Shown: positions 24,638 through 33,825, counted from the first letter of the stretch. The stretch: DNA of 33,840 bases from Sutterella sp. (GCA_019418235.1 DYCH01000058.1:1-33840), one strand, 5' to 3'. Translations and numbers: made by a program. The notes: generated by a model not told the origin, from the letters alone.

Positions 24638-26884
24638 ATGGGTGAAAAAGTGAAAATCCAACAATTCATGCTGAGTTTAGTCGCAAGCAGTGTTTTGGCT
24701 TTAAGTGCCAACTCAACATTTGCGCAAGTGCCGACAAAAGATGTCTCAACAGTGGCACCCGTTTGGCGCACTGACCTTATGGGGTCTTTTACGGTCGTCA
24801 CGCCGTTAATCAAGATGGTGCCGGGTGGTCAAGCTGATTCCATTCGCATGAGTGGAATGCGTAATGAACAGTATTTGGACTTTGGTGTTCGTACCGATGA
24901 ATTGGTATCGGCAGCGAAAATCGAACTTAATTTCACACCGTCGCCTTCTTTGATTCCGACGCGCTCTCAATTAAATGTTTTCTTAAACGGACAACTTCAA
25001 CAAACGATTGCGATTGCGCCGGAGTCGTTAGGAAAACTTACGCGCATGGAAGTCGCTTTGGATCCTAAAGAAATCAAAGCGCAAAACCAGATTCGATTCC
25101 AATTTATTGGTCACTATCAACAACTTTGTGAGTCGCCTGCCAGTGAAACGCTTTGGTTAGATGTCGACTCATCAAGCCAACTGAACCTTTTAAAGCAAAA
25201 GGTTCGATTAACGAGTGATTTAAGTAAGTTTCCGGCACCTTTTATTGAAAACGTCACGAACGCCACTTCGGTTGTTCCTTATGTCTTTGCAAAGACTCCT
25301 GATAATGCCGAAAAAACAGCAGCCGGCATTATGGCCAGCCTCGGTGGTCGAGCCGCTGGTTGGCGTGGGGTTGACTATCCGGTCTATTACAACCAAGTAC
25401 CTGCGGAAGGTCATTTTGTGGTTTTTGTGACCAATGATTCTCGCCCCGATTTCTTAAAAGATTTACCTAAAGTTGAAGCGCCACAACTCATCATGATGGA
25501 TGCGCCTCAAAGCCGTTATGCAAAGATGTTGGTGGTGGCAGGGCGCCATTCGCAAGACCTCTTGGTCTTAGCAAAAGCGTTGGCTTCCGGCGAACAAGTG
25601 TTGATTGGCGATCGTTTGACGGTCAAAGACTATAAGGAAACCAAAGCTCGCCCGGCATACGATGCGCCCAATTGGATCAAACTTGATGAGCCGGTGAGTT
25701 TCAAGGATTTGATGCAATACCCTGGTCAATTAACGTCCCGTGGGTTTGCGCCGGCGCCTGTTCATTTGACAGCACGCCTTGCACCTGACTTATTCATGGT
25801 GGGTAGCGGCTCTTTGAATATGGCACTTAAATACCGCTACACAAAGCCAGAAGCGGGTGACACTGCTCAGCTTCGTGTGAGAATTAATGACTATTTGTTG
25901 GATTCCTTTAATCTTTCCGACAAAGAAAGTCGTGGCGATCATGACGTCAAACTTTTGAATTTCTACGGAGCGCTCGCAACGAGTAAAACCGATGCGCTCA
26001 CGTTGGCAGCGGAAAATGATTTGAGTTTCGAAGTGGGCTACACGAGAACCTTCTCGGAAGGCTCTGCGGATAACTGCAAGTCCGTGGTGATGTTGCCTCA
26101 ACAAGTTGAAATCGATCCGTCTTCAACCATGACGTTAAAAGGGCTTTATCACTATGCGAAATTGCCCAATCTATCGCTTTACACGCAAAGTGGTTTCCCG
26201 TTTACGAAATACGCCGACTTGTCGCAAACGTTGGTGTTGATGGATGCCAATGCAACGCCTGAAAAAATGACGACCTTCTTAAATGCCATGGGTCGCGTGG
26301 GAGCGGCAACGGGGGTAGGCGCCTCAAAACTCATGGTGACTGATAAGGTTGATGCAAAGAAAGCCTCTGATAAAGACATCTTAGTGATCGGTGAATTGCC
26401 CGTTGCCTTGGTGGACTTTAAAAATGAAGATGCAGAAGACTTGCAACAGGCCGTTGGCAAACTTCTCCAAAAGGGGGCCATGGATGATGCTGCGCTTGAA
26501 GCTCAACGCGGTGAAACGTTAGTCAATCCCGAAGGCGGCATCGGTGCCATTGTGTCCTTGCGTTCGCCCTTTGACTCTGCTCGTACGGTGGTTGCCATTT
26601 TAAGTGAAGGCGAAGCCGGTAGTTATTTACTCAATGAAAAGCTCAAAGCGCCTTCTTCGATTAATAATGCGAAGGGTTCTGTGAGCATTGTGCAAGCTCA
26701 GCGCCTTGTGAATTTTGAGGTGGGTGAAACGTACTACTTGGGCGACATGCCTTGGTACTATCGACTCTGGCATACCGTGGGGCAATACCCCTTGATTTTG
26801 GTGCTTTGCACCTTGGTGGTTGCCGCTTTGGTCGGGGCCGGTATTTTCTACTTCATGCGTTTGTGGGTTCGTAGAAGAGGATAA
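24638..26884 (+). CDS. bcsB: Cellulose synthase periplasmic subunit BcsB
   Basis: BcsB is the periplasmic partner of BcsA, anchored by one C-terminal helix, that guides the nascent glucan. The 748 residues compare with 779 in E. coli. An N-terminal signal peptide ends near STFAQ. Alternating carbohydrate-binding and flavodoxin-like regions carry recognisable blocks: FTPSPSLIPTRSQLNVFLN, FIGHYQQLCESPASETLWLDV, GWRGVDYPVYYNQVP and GFPFTKYADLSQT. The C-terminal helix is YPLILVLCTLVVAALVGAGIF followed by basic residues. The gene starts 5 bp after the bcsA stop; the in-frame GTG at 24650 is an alternative start. It is intact, unlike bcsA. Confidence 0.96.
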   Translation: MGEKVKIQQFMLSLVASSVLALSANSTFAQVPTKDVSTVAPVWRTDLMGSFTVVTPLIKMVPGGQADSIRMSGMRNEQYLDFGVRTDELVSAAKIELNFTPSPSLIPTRSQLNVFLNGQLQQTIAIAPESLGKLTRMEVALDPKEIKAQNQIRFQFIGHYQQLCESPASETLWLDVDSSSQLNLLKQKVRLTSDLSKFPAPFIENVTNATSVVPYVFAKTPDNAEKTAAGIMASLGGRAAGWRGVDYPVYYNQVPAEGHFVVFVTNDSRPDFLKDLPKVEAPQLIMMDAPQSRYAKMLVVAGRHSQDLLVLAKALASGEQVLIGDRLTVKDYKETKARPAYDAPNWIKLDEPVSFKDLMQYPGQLTSRGFAPAPVHLTARLAPDLFMVGSGSLNMALKYRYTKPEAGDTAQLRVRINDYLLDSFNLSDKESRGDHDVKLLNFYGALATSKTDALTLAAENDLSFEVGYTRTFSEGSADNCKSVVMLPQQVEIDPSSTMTLKGLYHYAKLPNLSLYTQSGFPFTKYADLSQTLVLMDANATPEKMTTFLNAMGRVGAATGVGASKLMVTDKVDAKKASDKDILVIGELPVALVDFKNEDAEDLQQAVGKLLQKGAMDDAALEAQRGETLVNPEGGIGAIVSLRSPFDSARTVVAILSEGEAGSYLLNEKLKAPSSINNAKGSVSIVQAQRLVNFEVGETYYLGDMPWYYRLWHTVGQYPLILVLCTLVVAALVGAGIFYFMRLWVRRRG

Positions 26885-26889
26885 TCATT

Positions 26890-27975
26890 ATGCGTAAATT
26901 TTTAGTTTTACTTTTTACGTTGATTGGCCTTTCCTCTCAAGCCCTTGCGTGGGATCAATGGGATGCTTTTAAAGAAGCTAATGTCGTTAAAGGCCGAGTG
27001 ATTGACTATAGCGATTCACGTTTGGTCACGACTTCGGAAGGCCAATCCTATGCGCTTTTTTTTGCTCTCGTTGCAAACGATCAAAAGCAGTTTGAGTCCC
27101 TATTAAAGTGGACGGAAAATAACCTTTCCCAAGGGGATTTGACCCAACATTTGCCGGCTTGGCTTTGGGGGAAAGATGGTCAAAATTGGACGATTCTTGA
27201 CAGCAACAATGCCGTGGATTCCGATATGTGGATTGCGTATTGTTTGTTGGAAGCGGGCCGTCTTTGGGGCAGGGACGATTACACGAAAAAGGGTCAAGCA
27301 CTTTTGAAACTTTTAGAGACTCAAGTCAGAGATATTTCTAATCTTGGGAAGGTGCTTTTACCGGGGCGCATCGGTTTTGAAAAAGACGATGAGGTCAAAC
27401 TCAACCCCAGTTACTATCCGTTATTTATCATCAAACGCTTTGCAGAAGAAAACGCCCAATGGAATGCCGTTTTTGACGGTTCTTTGCGCGTGCTTTTGCG
27501 CTCGGCTCCGTCAGGCATTGCCCCCGATTGGTGCAACTTTACTAAAGAAGGCGACTTGATGGAATTAACAGACGTTGATAATACGATCGGCAGCTATAAC
27601 GCCATTCGTGTGTACTTGTGGCTTGCCATGATGAGTCCGAGAGATCCGGCCTATCGTCAGTTAAAGACGCATTTCGCACCGATGGTGAAACTCACTGAAG
27701 AATTGAACATGCCGCCCGAGAAGGTTGACGTTAATACGTTAAAAGTCAATCGTCCGGGTCCCGTGGGTTTTGGCGCTTGTCTTTTGCCAATGGTTGATAA
27801 CGAACGGGTATCGACCTTCATTCGCAACGTGCTGCTCTCAACTCCTTTAACGAAAGACAGTTACTACAGCAATGTGCTCACGCTCTATGGTTTGGGGTTT
27901 AAAGAAAAGGTCTTTGCCTTTGATGAAAAGGGCTACCTGTATTTTCCCGGCCAAAAGACCACCACTCAAAAGTAA
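26890..27975 (+). CDS. bcsZ: Periplasmic endo-beta-1,4-glucanase BcsZ (GH8)
   Basis: BcsZ hydrolyses cellulose in the periplasm and is needed for normal export in relatives. The 361 residues (E. coli 368) start with a signal peptide cut near ALA-WDQ. The catalytic acid is Glu50 in TTSEGQSY. LPAWLWG, LDSNNAVDSDMW, LLPGRIGF and NPSYYP are conserved. At the position of the E. coli catalytic base Asp243 (SYDAIRVY) this protein has Asn237 (SYNAIRVY; codon 27598-27600 AAC). That change is expected to impair hydrolysis unless another residue serves as base. The gene begins 5 bp after bcsB with a GAGG ribosome site. Confidence 0.95.
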   Translation: MRKFLVLLFTLIGLSSQALAWDQWDAFKEANVVKGRVIDYSDSRLVTTSEGQSYALFFALVANDQKQFESLLKWTENNLSQGDLTQHLPAWLWGKDGQNWTILDSNNAVDSDMWIAYCLLEAGRLWGRDDYTKKGQALLKLLETQVRDISNLGKVLLPGRIGFEKDDEVKLNPSYYPLFIIKRFAEENAQWNAVFDGSLRVLLRSAPSGIAPDWCNFTKEGDLMELTDVDNTIGSYNAIRVYLWLAMMSPRDPAYRQLKTHFAPMVKLTEELNMPPEKVDVNTLKVNRPGPVGFGACLLPMVDNERVSTFIRNVLLSTPLTKDSYYSNVLTLYGLGFKEKVFAFDEKGYLYFPGQKTTTQK

Positions 27976-27987
27976 GAAGGGGAGTGT

Positions 27988-29619
27988 ATGACGATAAAAG
28001 AGACTCCCAAGTGGATTGAAGGACTGGGCTTTTGGAATGTTTACTTTATTTTCAAGTTTGCCCTCGTTTATTTGGGTTACTTGAATTTAAATGTTTTAGG
28101 TAACGCGCTTTTATTGTTGGTGCTTTTGTTACCGCTACCTTCAAAGGTTCTTCGTTATGTGAAGACCTTAGTGACGGTTGTGGCTGCCGTTATTCTTATC
28201 TATTCGGAAAGTTGGTTACCGGGCCCTGCGAGCATTATGAGTAATGCCGATAACATTGCGGGCTTTTCCGTCAGTTACATGACGGAGCTCGCTATGGACT
28301 TTATCAACTGGAGCATGGTCGGTTGGTTTGTCGTATTGGTGATTGCCTACGTAATTGCTCGCCACTTTGTTCGACTTTCGGTCCTCACGGTGGGGTATTT
28401 CTTTGTTCTGGCGGTGACACCTTGGTGGCAAAGCCTCATGGCACCGGCAGTTGAAGAAAGCCCCTTACCTCAGGTCGCACAAACGACAACGGCTGCGCCT
28501 GCGACAACCGCTGAAACAGCGGTGGGTAAAAACATTCCTGCCACAAGTGAAACCATTGCGAAGTGGTACAGCGCCTTTTTGGCTTATGAAAAAGAGCGTG
28601 TGGCGGTGTTGCCCGCAGGGCTTAACGCTAAAGATACGCCTTTTGACATTGTGATCATGAACGTTTGCTCCTTATCCAATGACGATTTGGAAGCCTCAGA
28701 GCTTCAAAATCACCCGGTATTGTCGCGCTTTAACATTCGTTTTGATCACTTTAATTCAGCAACCTCTTATTCGGGCCCGGCGACCTTGAGACTTTTAAAT
28801 GCTGCGTGCGGACAACCTTCGCATGACGGCCTTTATGAAGGCAGGCGCCCTGAGTGTGAAATCATGAATCGTTTGGATCAATTGGGATTCAAGCAACACA
28901 TGTTCTTGGATCACGCCGGCAAATATGACAACTACATTGAAACGATGCGTGAAAAGGCCGGTTTAACAGCGCCCCTAGAAAGTACGGGTCGCTATCCTGT
29001 GCGTTACGTTGGTTTTGATGATGAACCCATTGCCGATACTTTATCCGTTCTCCGCGATTGGCATAAAAAGACGAGAAAAGAAAAAGAGCGCAGTGTGACG
29101 CTATTTAATTTAATTGCTTTGCATGACGGCAATCGCTTGCCACGCCAAAGTCATTGGGAAGCTTTTAAACCACGTGCGCAAATTATGTTGGATGACCTCA
29201 ATAAATTCTTCGATGAATTGCAACGCAGTGGTCGCAAAGTGATGTTTGTCGTGGTTCCCGAACACGGAGCTGCCGTCAGAGGCGATCGTGTTCAAGCACC
29301 TCGATTGCGTGATATTCCCAGCATGCGCATAACCGAAGTGCCTGTATTGGTGAAATTCTTTGGTTTGAAAGACCTGCCTAAAGATCAAATTCACGTGGTA
29401 GGAACGACAAGTTATTTGGCGTTAAGTACTTTGATCGGTAAGACACTAGAGAGCAATTACTTTAGTGCCGAAACCGGCGCCGTGACGCTTGAAGAACTCG
29501 TCAAGGATTTGCCTGAAACCAATCCTGTGAGTGAAAACGCACAATCGGTCGTATTGACTTATAAGGATCGAGACTACATTCGCCAAAAAGATGAAAATTG
29601 GGTGGTTTATCCGAAATAA
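27988..29619 (+). CDS. bcsG: Cellulose phosphoethanolamine transferase BcsG
   Basis: BcsG transfers phosphoethanolamine from membrane lipid to cellulose on the periplasmic face. The 543 residues compare with 559 in E. coli. About five membrane helices occupy the first 146 residues, followed by a Thr/Ala/Pro linker (155-185) and a zinc-dependent alkaline-phosphatase-fold domain. Expected active-site residues are all present: Cys227 (NVCSLS), nucleophile Ser260 (SATSYSG), His379 (ALHDGN) and Glu425-His426 (VPEHGA). The gene starts 12 bp after bcsZ with an AAGGGGAG ribosome site and ends the operon. Its presence predicts phosphoethanolamine cellulose rather than plain cellulose, if the synthase works. 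Confidence 0.96.
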   Translation: MTIKETPKWIEGLGFWNVYFIFKFALVYLGYLNLNVLGNALLLLVLLLPLPSKVLRYVKTLVTVVAAVILIYSESWLPGPASIMSNADNIAGFSVSYMTELAMDFINWSMVGWFVVLVIAYVIARHFVRLSVLTVGYFFVLAVTPWWQSLMAPAVEESPLPQVAQTTTAAPATTAETAVGKNIPATSETIAKWYSAFLAYEKERVAVLPAGLNAKDTPFDIVIMNVCSLSNDDLEASELQNHPVLSRFNIRFDHFNSATSYSGPATLRLLNAACGQPSHDGLYEGRRPECEIMNRLDQLGFKQHMFLDHAGKYDNYIETMREKAGLTAPLESTGRYPVRYVGFDDEPIADTLSVLRDWHKKTRKEKERSVTLFNLIALHDGNRLPRQSHWEAFKPRAQIMLDDLNKFFDELQRSGRKVMFVVVPEHGAAVRGDRVQAPRLRDIPSMRITEVPVLVKFFGLKDLPKDQIHVVGTTSYLALSTLIGKTLESNYFSAETGAVTLEELVKDLPETNPVSENAQSVVLTYKDRDYIRQKDENWVVYPK

Positions 29620-29633
29620 GGCAAAAGAGAAGG

Positions 29634-29664
29634 AGTCGCAGGGAAGTTTCTTGCGACTTTTTTC
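29634..29664 (+). terminator. Terminator of the bcs operon
   Basis: Stem AGTCGCA (29634-29640) with TGCGACT (29652-29658), with an inner GAA/TTC pairing, is followed by six T. It lies 14 bp after the bcsG stop. Confidence 0.88.
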
Positions 29665-29744
29665 TTTGCTAGTGCGAATTGCCAAAGACATTTGTTTCCG
29701 AGTAGCTGATAATTAGAAATAGCCAATCTGTCAGGAAATGATCA

Positions 29745-30293
29745 ATGTTAGAAACGCCACTTTACCGATACTGTCCGATGTGTGGTCAAGAGCTTGTAAC
29801 CAAACGCCCCCGAGCTGACAATCGCTTGCGTCAGATGTGCGAGCATTGTGGGTTTATTCGTTATGTCAATCCTTTGCCCATTGTGGGAACCGTGCCGATT
29901 TTGAATGGTAAAGTGTTGTTGTGCCGTCGGGCGATTGAACCGAGAAAAGGCTTTTGGACGTTGCCCGCAGGTTTCATGGAGGGGTATGAAACCCTAAAAG
30001 AAGGGGCCGCACGCGAAACATTGGAAGAAACGGGTGAAGAAGTTAAAGTGGGTGAGCTTTTAACAATCATTGATGTGCCCGATGCCAATCAGGTGCATTT
30101 TTTCTTTAGAGCAGAACTTCAAGACATCAATGGGGTGCCAGGCGAAGAAACGCTTGAGCAACGACTTTTCTCTGAAGAGGAAATCCCTTGGGAAATGTTG
30201 AGTTTTACGACGGTAAAAACGACACTGCGTCATTATTTCGACGATTTTCACGCAGGGAAATTTGAACTTCATACGTACAAACTCTCAAAGTAA
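29745..30293 (+). CDS. Nudix hydrolase with N-terminal zinc ribbon
   Basis: The 182-residue protein has an N-terminal zinc ribbon with Cys 10, 13, 32 and 35 (CPMCG and CEHCG). The Nudix box spans residues 76-98, with Gly76, Glu82 and RETLEETGE at 90-98, the metal-binding core that cleaves nucleoside diphosphates linked to another moiety. The zinc ribbon plus Nudix order recalls NudC-type pyrophosphatases, but the protein is shorter and lacks the usual extra N-terminal domain and the NudC SQPWPFPxS motif. ADP-ribose, NADH or a similar dinucleotide is a plausible substrate. The ATG is preceded by AGGAAA. It is separated from bcsG by a terminator. Confidence 0.9.
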   Translation: MLETPLYRYCPMCGQELVTKRPRADNRLRQMCEHCGFIRYVNPLPIVGTVPILNGKVLLCRRAIEPRKGFWTLPAGFMEGYETLKEGAARETLEETGEEVKVGELLTIIDVPDANQVHFFFRAELQDINGVPGEETLEQRLFSEEEIPWEMLSFTTVKTTLRHYFDDFHAGKFELHTYKLSK

Positions 30294-30321
30294 TGAAGGC
30301 TTTGATAAAATACTCAAGTTA

Positions 30322-30337
30322 AGGTCAACTCTGACCT
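30322..30337 (+). promoter_or_regulatory. Inverted repeat in the pyrD leader
   Basis: AGGTCA and TGACCT form a perfect 6-bp inverted repeat with a 4-bp spacer, 34 bp upstream of the pyrD ATG. It may be an operator or a small RNA hairpin. The tail is only TATTT, so it is a poor terminator. Confidence 0.4.
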
Positions 30338-30371
30338 ATTTACGGATTAAAGAAAAAAGAGACGAAAAATC

Positions 30372-31454
30372 ATGTCTATGCTCTACTCTATCGCTCGTCG
30401 TTGCTTATTTGCAATGGATCCTGAAACGGCTCACCATGTCATCATGGCTAACCTTGATTGGGCCGTGAATCTTGGTGTCACAAAACTCGTCACCCGCGAT
30501 CCGGTGGAAGATCCCATTGAAGTGATGGGTTTGCGTTTCCCCAACGTGGTGGGCTTGGCAGCCGGTATGGACAAGAACGGCGAACGCGTCAGCGCTTTCG
30601 GTGGTTTGGGTTTCGGTCACGTTGAAATCGGTACGATTACGCCTAAGGCTCAACCGGGTAATCCCAAGCCGCGCCTTTTCCGTGTGATTCCTGCCGAAGG
30701 TGTGATTAATCGCATGGGCTTTAATAACCATGGTGTGGATGAAGTGTTGGGCGTTCACTTAAAGAGCGCTGCCGCTTTCCGTAATCGTGGCGGTATCCTC
30801 GGTATCAACATCGGCAAGAATGCTGTGACGCCGATTGAAAACGCTGTTGACGACTACTTAATCAGCATGCGTAAGGTTTATAACCACACGGACTATATCG
30901 CGATCAACATTTCTTCCCCGAATACGAAGAATTTGCGTAGCTTGCAAGCCGATGAAGAGTTAGAAAAACTCTTGAAGGCCATCACCGATGAACGTAAGCG
31001 CTTGATCGATGAAAACGACGGCAAGCGTGTGCCGATCGCATTGAAGGTTGCTCCGGATTTGGAAAATGATGACATTCTCCGTATCTCTGACCAATTGGTC
31101 AATTACGGTATTGATGGCATCATCGCCACGAACACGACGATTGCTCGCGACTCCATCCAAGGTTTGCCCAACTGCAACGAAACGGGTGGCTTGTCTGGCA
31201 AACCTTTGCGTGAACGCTCGACCGAAGTGGTGGATTTGTTGTATCGTCACTTGCAAGAAACGATGCCGATCATTGCAAGTGGTGGCGTGATGACGGGTGC
31301 CGATGCGGTTGAAAAGATGCAAGCCGGTGCCAAGTTGGTTCAATTGTTCACGGGCTTTATCTACTACGGTCCGGTTTTGGTGCCTGATTGTGTGGACGCT
31401 GTTGCCCAATGGCGTAAAACGCAAACGGGTTCTGTGAAGTCTTTGCGTCCGTAA
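30372..31454 (+). CDS. pyrD: Dihydroorotate dehydrogenase (quinone), class 2
   Basis: PyrD oxidises dihydroorotate to orotate at the inner membrane in pyrimidine synthesis and passes the electrons to quinone. The 360 residues have the N-terminal amphipathic helices of class 2 enzymes (YSIARRCLFAMDPETAHH), the FMN-binding core (GLAAGMDKNG, EIGTITPKAQPGNPKPRLFR, NRMGFNNHG), the catalytic Ser182 in NISSPNT, and the C-terminal phosphate-binding ASGGVMTGADA and LVQLFTGFIYYGP. The ATG at 30378 is an alternative start two codons in. A single-gene unit, with a terminator after it. Confidence 0.98.
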   Translation: MSMLYSIARRCLFAMDPETAHHVIMANLDWAVNLGVTKLVTRDPVEDPIEVMGLRFPNVVGLAAGMDKNGERVSAFGGLGFGHVEIGTITPKAQPGNPKPRLFRVIPAEGVINRMGFNNHGVDEVLGVHLKSAAAFRNRGGILGINIGKNAVTPIENAVDDYLISMRKVYNHTDYIAINISSPNTKNLRSLQADEELEKLLKAITDERKRLIDENDGKRVPIALKVAPDLENDDILRISDQLVNYGIDGIIATNTTIARDSIQGLPNCNETGGLSGKPLRERSTEVVDLLYRHLQETMPIIASGGVMTGADAVEKMQAGAKLVQLFTGFIYYGPVLVPDCVDAVAQWRKTQTGSVKSLRP

Positions 31455-31479
31455 TCGCAAACACTTCAACTAGGTAAAG

Positions 31480-31504
31480 AGGCGCTCCTTCGTGGGCGCC
31501 TTTT
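31480..31504 (+). terminator. Terminator of pyrD
   Basis: An AGGCGC and GCGCCT stem (31480-31485 with 31496-31501), with further inner pairs, ends in TTTT. It lies 25 bp past the stop. Confidence 0.8.
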
Positions 31505-31598
31505 GTATATATTGCGAAGTCGTAACAACTTTTTCTCTCTAACTTCCCCTAATTGCACTACACTGAAAACATATGTAGAACATTTTTGGGGGATGGCT

Positions 31599-33668
31599 AT
31601 GCGTAAACTCATTATTGGTGTGACATCGGTTGCCGTTGTTGCCGTGGGTGGCATTTGGGCGGCTGCGGTGTACTTTTTAGACAGTACGACGATTGCTCAG
31701 CAATTAAAGGTGGAGGCGGCTAAACGTCTTAATCGTGAGTTGGTGTTTAACGGTCAACTCCAAACCAAGTTTTTCCCGAAGGTGCAGATTGTGTTGCCTC
31801 CTACAACGCTGTCTTACGAAGGAAAGACCGAACCTCAATTTACGCTTACGGGTGCGAGCATCGGTGTCGCACTTCTTCCCTTGATTAAGGGGGATATTCA
31901 ATTTGATGCGGTCAGCATTGAGGGGTTAAAGGGCGTTGTGAACGCTAAGCGCTTTACGCAAAAAGTTGATCAAAAGAAATCCCAACCCGAAGAGCCTAAA
32001 GAAGCAGCGCCTGAAGACGGTTCTTCGTTTGTGAAAAATTTGAAGGTGGCAAGCGTCTCGATTCGTGATTGCGCTTTGACTGTTTATGGCCTTCAAGATC
32101 AAAAAGTATATTCCGTTAGTCAATTGAACCTTGAAACGGGAGAGATCGGTTTAGAGGGAACGACGCCCGTGAAGTTCAGCACGAACTTTGCTGAAAAGAC
32201 GCAAGGTTTAACCGGCAACATGACGCTTCAAACAACGGCCAAATATAACCTCAATACGTTGGATGTCACGTTAAGTGATATGAAGACCAATGTGCGTTTT
32301 AACCAGAATAAGACGGAAAACGAAATTGGTTTACAAGCTACGAAAGTGGCGTACTTAAAGCGTGACGTTGCTATCGATAAGTTAAGCCTCTTAGCCAATA
32401 TGGGCAATGCCATGAATGTGGTCGTCTCTGCAGATCAATTCAATACAGAGAATATGAACACGTGGCAATTGGCCAAGGTCAATGCTCAAGTCAAGCAAGG
32501 CGATGCGCTTGCCGCTAACATCACAGGGAACTTTGGTGGCTCCGTGAAGGCAATGAGTGCGGCGAGCAACGATATCGCCGGCACGATTGATACGGCGATC
32601 AATGGCATTAAAACGCAAATTCCGTTGGCCGGCAAATTAAGTGCTTCTGTTTCTGAAGAAAAAGCTTCTGTTGCATTGCATGGGAAGTTTGACGGTAAAA
32701 CGTGGACTGCCAACGCGAACGTTAAGGGCTTTAAGAAGCCCAATATCACGGGTAATTTTGATCTCGTGTCGCTGACGGTGGATAAGTGGTTACCGAAGGA
32801 AACGACGAAGACAGCTCGTGTGGACTTTTCGCCCATTTCTGAAGCTTTAGCCGATTCCGTTGAACGCTTAACGGCTCTTGATATGGCCAATGCCAATATC
32901 GGTATTAAAGTGGGTGAAGTGCGATATAAGCAACTTCCGGTGACAGGCATTGCCACGACGGTTCGTTTGCAAGACAGCGTTTTAAGCCTTAACAATATGA
33001 AGGCCTCGTTGTGTGACGGTACGATTAACGCCAATATGGTGTTAGATGCCGGGCAAAACTGGTCGCTCACACAAAGTGCCAACCGTATTAATGTACAACG
33101 CTTGTTAAAGGGTTTGGAATTACCGGATCAATTAGCAGGTACGGTGCAAATGAATACGAAGTTAAGCGGTACGGGTTTGGATGAAACGGCCATTAAGAAG
33201 ACCGCCAACGGTACGCTTAATGTCAAAGTTAATAACGCAGTGCTCAAGGGCATCTCTTTAGAAAAGGTTGCCAAGGCTGTGCGCGATAAGAAGGTCTCGG
33301 GTCTCATCATGACGCCTGAAGATCAAACCCAGTTTAGTGCAATGAATGCTACGGTGGTGGTGAATAACGGCAGATTGTCGATTAAGAACTTGACGGGGCA
33401 AAGCGCTATTGCTGCAGTAAACGGTGCAGTCGATATTGGGTTATTGGATAACTCGATGATCGGTAAAGTCTCTGCTGTTTTGGCCACAAGCGTTGACGGA
33501 CGTCGTGTGACCGTGCCGATTGCCATTGGCGGAACGGTAACGGCACCGGCTTATGGTATTGACCTTGCTTCTGCCATTAAGGACAACTTAACGGCTGAGG
33601 TAAAAGAAAAGGGCCGAGCAAAACTTGAAGAAGGTATTGGTAAGTTACTTAATCGCCTCCATCGTTAA
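31599..33668 (+). CDS. AsmA-family protein
   Basis: The 689-residue protein has an N-terminal membrane anchor (about residues 5-27) and a large periplasmic part rich in beta strands. The family hallmark follows the anchor (LNRELVFNGQLQTKFFPKVQIVLPPTTLS), and the C-terminal AsmA_2-type region includes GTLNVKVNNAVLKGISLEKVAK and INANMVLDAGQNW. AsmA-like proteins influence outer-membrane assembly and probably bridge lipid transport between membranes. The ATG at 31599 has a well-spaced GGGGGA; the frame is open upstream to 31503 but that would include the pyrD terminator tail. The member of the family (AsmA, YicH-like or other) is not resolved. Confidence 0.92.
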   Translation: MRKLIIGVTSVAVVAVGGIWAAAVYFLDSTTIAQQLKVEAAKRLNRELVFNGQLQTKFFPKVQIVLPPTTLSYEGKTEPQFTLTGASIGVALLPLIKGDIQFDAVSIEGLKGVVNAKRFTQKVDQKKSQPEEPKEAAPEDGSSFVKNLKVASVSIRDCALTVYGLQDQKVYSVSQLNLETGEIGLEGTTPVKFSTNFAEKTQGLTGNMTLQTTAKYNLNTLDVTLSDMKTNVRFNQNKTENEIGLQATKVAYLKRDVAIDKLSLLANMGNAMNVVVSADQFNTENMNTWQLAKVNAQVKQGDALAANITGNFGGSVKAMSAASNDIAGTIDTAINGIKTQIPLAGKLSASVSEEKASVALHGKFDGKTWTANANVKGFKKPNITGNFDLVSLTVDKWLPKETTKTARVDFSPISEALADSVERLTALDMANANIGIKVGEVRYKQLPVTGIATTVRLQDSVLSLNNMKASLCDGTINANMVLDAGQNWSLTQSANRINVQRLLKGLELPDQLAGTVQMNTKLSGTGLDETAIKKTANGTLNVKVNNAVLKGISLEKVAKAVRDKKVSGLIMTPEDQTQFSAMNATVVVNNGRLSIKNLTGQSAIAAVNGAVDIGLLDNSMIGKVSAVLATSVDGRRVTVPIAIGGTVTAPAYGIDLASAIKDNLTAEVKEKGRAKLEEGIGKLLNRLHR

Positions 33669-33688
33669 TTAAGCATTAACCTTAAACC

Positions 33689-33720
33689 AAAAAGCGGGAT
33701 TCGAAAGAGTTCCGCTTTTT
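33689..33720 (+). terminator. Terminator after the AsmA-family gene
   Basis: A perfect 9-bp stem AAAAAGCGG (33689-33697) with CCGCTTTTT (33712-33720), where the 3' arm ends in the T run. It begins 20 bp after the stop. Confidence 0.88.
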
Positions 33721-33825
33721 GAGGTTTAAGCGGGAAGATGAAAAAGTAAAGAGAAAATGTAAATATTTTTTCTTTTAAATTCAATGACGAAGAGAAAAAT
33801 CGTGAGAGTTTTTTAAGAAATGCAT

